This document shows positions 59,762 through 64,000 of a DNA stretch of 64,000 nucleotides, in pieces. Position 1 is the first letter of the stretch. Each line of letters opens with the position of its first letter. The notes beneath the pieces were generated by a model, which was given only the letters and a program-made list of their open reading frames with translations, was not told the origin of the DNA and did no database searches. The DNA comes from Poronia punctata (lineage: Eukaryota > Ascomycota > Sordariomycetes > Xylariales > Xylariaceae), in contig MU401476.1 of NCBI GenBank assembly GCA_022579005.1, positions 62,001 to 126,000 on the forward strand, in the 5' to 3' direction. The position numbers and the translations under genes are program-made.

Positions 59762-60000
59762 TGGTATGCGTATGTGGTCTTGTACAAGTGGCATTCTGTA
59801 TTCTACACCTCACCTTTTGAGTATTGAGTGGTGACTTATCGTACAGCGATTGATTCAGCTTTGTGGTGCTGCTTATTCTCCGTCCCCGTCCCCGTCTCCA
59901 AAACGTAATAATACAATGCGCCGTAACCCATAAAGATATTCATACTGATACTACAACCAAGATCCCCAAACGCCGTGTAATCGTCATAAATCCGGTCACG

Positions 60001-61039
60001 TTACCGCAGCCCCCTTTCACCAACATCCTTGCCAGCAACCTCGAACAGGGCGGGCAAAGCGCCGCCATTCTCAGAACGCCCCTTGATGCCCCTCAAGAGC
60101 CAATCCGTCAAGCCGACCACACGAGCCCCAACGCCCTTTTCCCACTCGCCATGCTCGTCTACATGCTCGATGGTATGGCTAATGATGCGTCCATCCTTAT
60201 CGAACTCGAAGACGAAGAGACCGGTAAAGGCCTTCTTCTCGCTATTGCTCGTCTGCGAGCCCCGGAGATGGGCATCCAGGTTGTATTCGCCCTGCTCGGT
60301 GAGGCTAAGCTTTGTATTATCGTCCTTGTCCTTGTCCTTGTCATTGGAGGCCGTAGTCCGCCACTTCACCACGAGCTGTTCGCCGTAAGCGCCCGGTCTC
60401 CTGGGCGAGAAGTGCAGCGGCTGGCTGATCATGCGCTCGGACAATATCTCGAGACGGACGTTGCCGACGATGGGGACGCGGTTCCACGCTATCGGCGACG
60501 TCCATAGTGCCGCTATGTATGCGACCCGGCCCGAGACGGTGGGGAGATGCGGGTGCGTGGAGGGGAAGAGGTGGAGGGAGATGTTGGGCGATAGGATCTC
60601 TTGTGGTAAGGGGGATTGGAGGAGGCTTGGTAGACGTTCTTGCAGGATACGGAGAGCTATAGCAGAATGCGAGTTATTAGTCATGAGTGTGTGTCTCAGA
60701 CGGTTTTTGAGTAAAGTGCCAAGGTAAAAGGTTAAGATGCGTACTTTTCCCGAGCTTGACTTTGCGCTCGTTCTCGTTCTCGTTCTCGTTCTCCGGCCGT
60801 CGCGGGTCGAATCGGGGTGCTGTCGAGTTGAACCATACCGATGTTAGCGGCCCCTGCCGTCTTTGCGTCCTGAGCAAAAGAGGAGCAACATCTTTCGTTG
60901 TAGGGACTGTTGTTGAGAGTTGCTGCTGCGAGACAGCAGTTGCAGTGGCAGTCGCAGTCGCAATGGCAGGAGCTCTGGCGGCAGTGCTCAGAGCGTGGGT
61001 TGATGCGCGCGCAACACTGATGCTGCTGCTTAGGGACAT
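60001..61039 (-). CDS. Probable mitochondrial NTF2-like protein of unknown function
   Basis: Exons 61039-60745 and 60656-60001 with an 88-nt intron give 316 residues. Residues 1-60 are rich in Ala, Ser, Thr and Arg with few acidic residues, a typical mitochondrial presequence that includes an ATATATATA run. A hexamer repeat encodes ENENENENER near residue 90. The folded part starts after the intron (LRILQERLPSLLQSPLPQEI) and contains HLFPSTHPHLPTVSGRVAYI, VPIVGNVRLEILSERM and, near the end, FTGLFVFEFDKDGRIISHTI, which is reminiscent of NTF2-like/SnoaL folds. I do not recognise the family. Location and fold are inference; the gene itself is well supported by splice phase and conserved-looking composition. 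Confidence 0.72.
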
Positions 61040-61686
61040 GAGTCCGTGGTTACAACGGTGCTGATATGGTCGTGCATGAATCCGTGGGAAGGGGCTGGCA
61101 ATCGGCGTTGTTGTAATTCTTTTCGGCCGAGGGGGGGAGGGAGAAGCAGACGATTTCGTGGGTGTTGGGTGTCAATAGGATGTCTGGATGATGTAAGTGA
61201 AGCACTTTTTCTTCCTACTCGTACAAGTATGTATATGTACCTTGGTACAGTTACAGGACCCGAACCACTGGCGCCGTTACGGGTAGGTGCCAGAACCGTT
61301 ACTCGTACTAACCTGCGAGTACCTACGAGTATGTGATGGCCCACTAGGTACTCGTACCAGCTCCCCAAAAACCCCCATTTTGACAAGGGGAAGAGTCAGG
61401 CATTGATTGCTCAACCTACATTATCAGCTCACATAATGTAGGTAGGTTCATTCTCAACTTCTCAAGCATACTAGATACTGTCGTAGACCTAATAATACAG
61501 AAAATGGCATCACTATGTATTCATTGCACTTACATGTTTCTCACTTGAATTGGACAGCAAGTAGGAACAGAGAATCTTATGATACGACCAAAGATGCTGC
61601 GGTGCAGAATTAATCCCAAATCTAAAATGCATGCACGGTGTGCTCATAGTATATAGTACACTGTGTCGGTAAATAAACGACCTGGA
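61040..61686. other. Spacer rich in TACTCGTA copies
   Basis: Four octamer copies lie within about 140 bp (near 61217, 61301, 61321 and 61350), directly upstream of the mitochondrial NTF2-like gene. No ORF with coding character. Confidence 0.5.
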
Positions 61687-62645
61687 TCATGCCCTCTCAA
61701 CCGCTTCCATCTTCTCAATCGCCTTTGACATTCGCTCGACGATGCTGCTCCCCAGCTTCAGCTCTTCCGCTTGGGCAGATAACTCTGCCAGTCGTTTCTT
61801 CCAAAAGTTCCATCTGGCAGGTCCAAATTGTGGAATATCCTCATCACAGAGTGGGCCAGTGCTGTACGCAGGACTTGGGTCTTCAACCGTGCATACGTAT
61901 TCCTGGTAGATGATCTCTGCGGAGCGGAGAAACCATTCGCAAGCTACCCATAAACGGCATTCCTGAGCTGCACCCTTTGTCGGCGTGCTCTCAAGTCCAA
62001 GCCTTATCTGCCAGTGACCTAAGAGAATGAAGGAAAGGTAAGAAGGGTTTGTGAAACGTGCAGCGAAAGAATTCAGGTTCTTCCACTCAGAAAATTCCCC
62101 TTTCCGTATTTCCTCCTCAATATTGCCATCGGAGGGGTCTTCTGTGATGAAGAAAAAAAGTTAGTCACCAAAGAACGATGCTCGTCGCAAGAGATAATCA
62201 TCTTTTGGTGCCATACCATTCCATAGTTCTCTCATACGTAAATCCAGATAAGGAAGATCTTCCCAAACTGCAGGATCCTATCAGGATTCGGTCTTGTCAG
62301 CCATCTACTCCAGGGCTTTGAGGTAAAGCACATATCTCTTACACAGCCTGGCAGTACACTCTTCTCATGGCGGACAAGGTGCAAACCCTGGGCTAGGCTG
62401 TCCTGCCACGGGTGATCTGACGGTATGTGTTGGGCCATTTCAAGCACTAGTGACCAGAGTTCCATAAGGTCGCAACCACCATTCTTTCGATTTTCGACTC
62501 TGAAGAAGAATTTGATGTCGTCGGCCAGCTTTGCGGCCTTGAGATCTGTGTCTGCTTCATACCGAAGTGTCGCCATTAGAATTTCGTACATTGGTCGCTC
62601 ATCGTCGAGAAGGTCGGCTACAGGGAAGGTAGTGGGGTTTTCCAT
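61687..62645 (-). CDS. DUF3632 family protein
   Basis: Three exons, 62645-62343, 62277-62217 and 62141-61687, give 272 residues. The junctions are phase-consistent: ..KSVLPGC joins DPAVWEDLPYLDLRMRELWN, then G/EDPSDGNIEEEIRKGEFSEW. The C-terminal half carries the hallmark run of this fungal family: GPLCDEDIPQFGPARWNFWK then KRLAELSAQAEELKL, ending MSKAIEKMEAVERA. Proteins of this type are common in filamentous ascomycetes, usually 250-300 residues, predicted cytosolic, with no known activity. The first ATG is preceded by a short leader and, about 190 bp upstream, by the GGGCA repeat. Confidence 0.82.
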
Positions 62646-62837
62646 TTTGCGTTTCTAATAGATTTGGCGCAAGTGAAATTGATTTGGTTGAAGGTAAGCA
62701 GATCTAGATATGAGTAGATTAGGTAACGAACTAGGGGTTTGTCAGCTCGACTTGGAGATGGGAAGATATGATTTATACACAGAGAGCCATATATATAAGC
62801 TATTTCTCTGGTTCAATCGCCCAGCGCATGATAGGCT

Positions 62838-62873
62838 GGGGCAGGGCAGGGCAGGGCAGGGCAGGGCAGGGCA
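62838..62873. repeat. (GGGCA)7 tandem repeat, G-quadruplex type
   Basis: Seven GGGCA units in a row after a single extra G. Four or more GGG tracts separated by two bases satisfy the usual G-quadruplex pattern on the plus strand. It lies upstream of the DUF3632 gene, on its template strand. Confidence 0.9.
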
Positions 62874-63870
62874 AACTGAGGCGGCTATGCAGAAGGCCTC
62901 GTGAATCTGAAACCAACAGCTCAACCAAGAGGTGCATTCAAATTTCCAGACCCACAGTCACAACCACAACGACGACGACAATAACAATGACAATGACAAT
63001 TGCCGTCAGGCTTGTAGCTACCTTATATCTCTACCCCAGATCACATATTTATCCCATGCCGATGAGAAATACAAAACTTGTGTCATTCGAAGACGAAGAA
63101 ACTCTCTATGTACGTAGGTAAGGTAGTTGCTGTACAATTTCCAATCTCAATTGAGCAGCAACAGCGTACAGGAGTAGCTTGAGTTTGCAATTCACCTCTC
63201 CTGGATACGCTTGTTGGTCCAAAAGGAAAGCACTGGAGGACTTGACACTCAGAAAGAGCGATGGTTAAAGCAGAAGGGGAAGGTTCTACCTACAGGTACC
63301 TATAATACCTTAGTTACTGGCATAAAATTACTTGTAGGCTGTACCTAGCAAGTCGTCTGTGTACACGTAAGGCCTCCATCTTTTCATAAAGTCAATTTCT
63401 CATTTTACTTTTCCTGGTCTTTGGATCATTCTCGTTTACTATAATTTCATAGAGCCTCGGGCCACGGTTAGCCCATTGTAGTCGCTTTGTAGGTCCCTCA
63501 GCCTCCTGGGACCTGCACGATGAACCAACAGCCTCTTCCTGGCGGTTAGTCTAACCTAACTCGACCTCAGTCACATAGGTACTCGTACCATAGGACCTAG
63601 GTAGCACGCAAGGTCATGGACACTGTCGTTGATGTTGGGCCTTGCTAAAATGCCAACAAGCTCATCAGAACTAACAGGATAACAAATTAAAACCATATAT
63701 CGCGCGTGATACTCAAACGTTTGTGCCTGGTCAAGGTTCTAGCCGCCATAAAATGCCGGAATGGGGAATTCAAGCGCCATTCACAACCACTAATCCATAT
63801 ATCCTAGGTTAGATACTTGTCATTTTCATCTGGTAATCCGTATACTGACCGGCACGGACGTCCAGGATAA
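62874..63870. other. Intergenic spacer near the right edge
   Basis: No ORF with coding character. TACTCGTA occurs near 63580, and a short ACGACGACAATAACAATGAC-type run near 62970-62999. Confidence 0.45.
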
Positions 63871-64000
63871 TTACCAACAACCTGTCTTTAGCGCTACCAG
63901 GTACTGTTTTTTGGGCGCGTCCATGTCTTGTGCCACGGCCCACGACGGCCACGTCGAGGCCTCTTGAGCTCTAGCATCAAAGATGAATTCTGAACCATCA
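63871..64000 (-). CDS. Possible 3' exon of a gene beyond the right edge
   Basis: On the minus strand the frame is open from the edge to a TAA at 63873-63871 (43 codons) and reads as plausible protein (EFIFDARAQEASTWPSWA; AQDMDAPKKQYLV). GC content is higher than in the spacer beside it. The exon could instead end at the GT after QYL. No family is recognised. Confidence 0.35.
   Translation of the reverse strand, partial: DGSEFIFDARAQEASTWPSWAVAQDMDAPKKQYLVALKTGCW

Overview
The window looks like nuclear DNA of a filamentous ascomycete (Pezizomycotina, most likely a Sordariomycete). The genes are split by short introns with GTAAGT-type donors, TAG/CAG acceptors and CTAAC/CTGAC branch points. 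The products are eukaryotic housekeeping proteins, and two families (2EXR and DUF3632) are typical of filamentous fungi. I assembled 14 protein genes with reasonable support, one tRNA, and two weak gene candidates. Every exon model was checked for phase, and the summed exon lengths are divisible by three. I found no transposon-encoded protein, rRNA, CRISPR array, virus or secondary-metabolite cluster.

Layout, left to right. Tsr1 (40S ribosome maturation) converges on UreG (urease nickel insertion). A tRNA-Asp with a small intron follows, then a gene-poor stretch to 9.8 kb. Next come a low-complexity hypothetical protein, a HIT zinc-finger protein with a cryptic spliced ORF touching its stop codon, and mitochondrial Nfu1 (Fe-S cluster carrier). 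A 7.2 kb gene-poor tract (15.7-22.9 kb) leads to a PSP1-domain protein, a coiled-coil protein, ribosomal protein eL15 and a six-exon Pumilio (PUF) RNA-binding protein. Another gene-poor tract (35.5-40.9 kb) precedes RPC2, the second-largest RNA polymerase III subunit. RPC2 converges on a Rad57-like recombination mediator. After a 3.1 kb spacer with an assembly gap come a Cys-rich single-pass membrane protein, a carnitine acetyltransferase, a 2EXR protein, a mitochondrial NTF2-like protein and a DUF3632 protein. A possible 3' exon of a further gene touches the right edge.

The genes do not form a pathway or operon-like unit. Several concern translation and RNA (Tsr1, eL15, Pumilio, RPC2, HIT finger, tRNA-Asp), which looks like ordinary fungal gene order. 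I do not see a convincing new multi-gene system. The most unusual signals are these: an octamer, TACTCGTA/TACGAGTA, repeated across non-coding DNA far more often than chance; a 13-nt micro-exon in RPC2 and a 24-27-nt one in the Pumilio gene; an intergenic-like 831-nt intron inside the Pumilio gene; a spliced ORF whose ATG overlaps the stop codon of the HIT gene; a G-quadruplex-type GGGCA repeat; and a diverged duplicate of about 95 bp on each side of the N gap, probably an assembly error.
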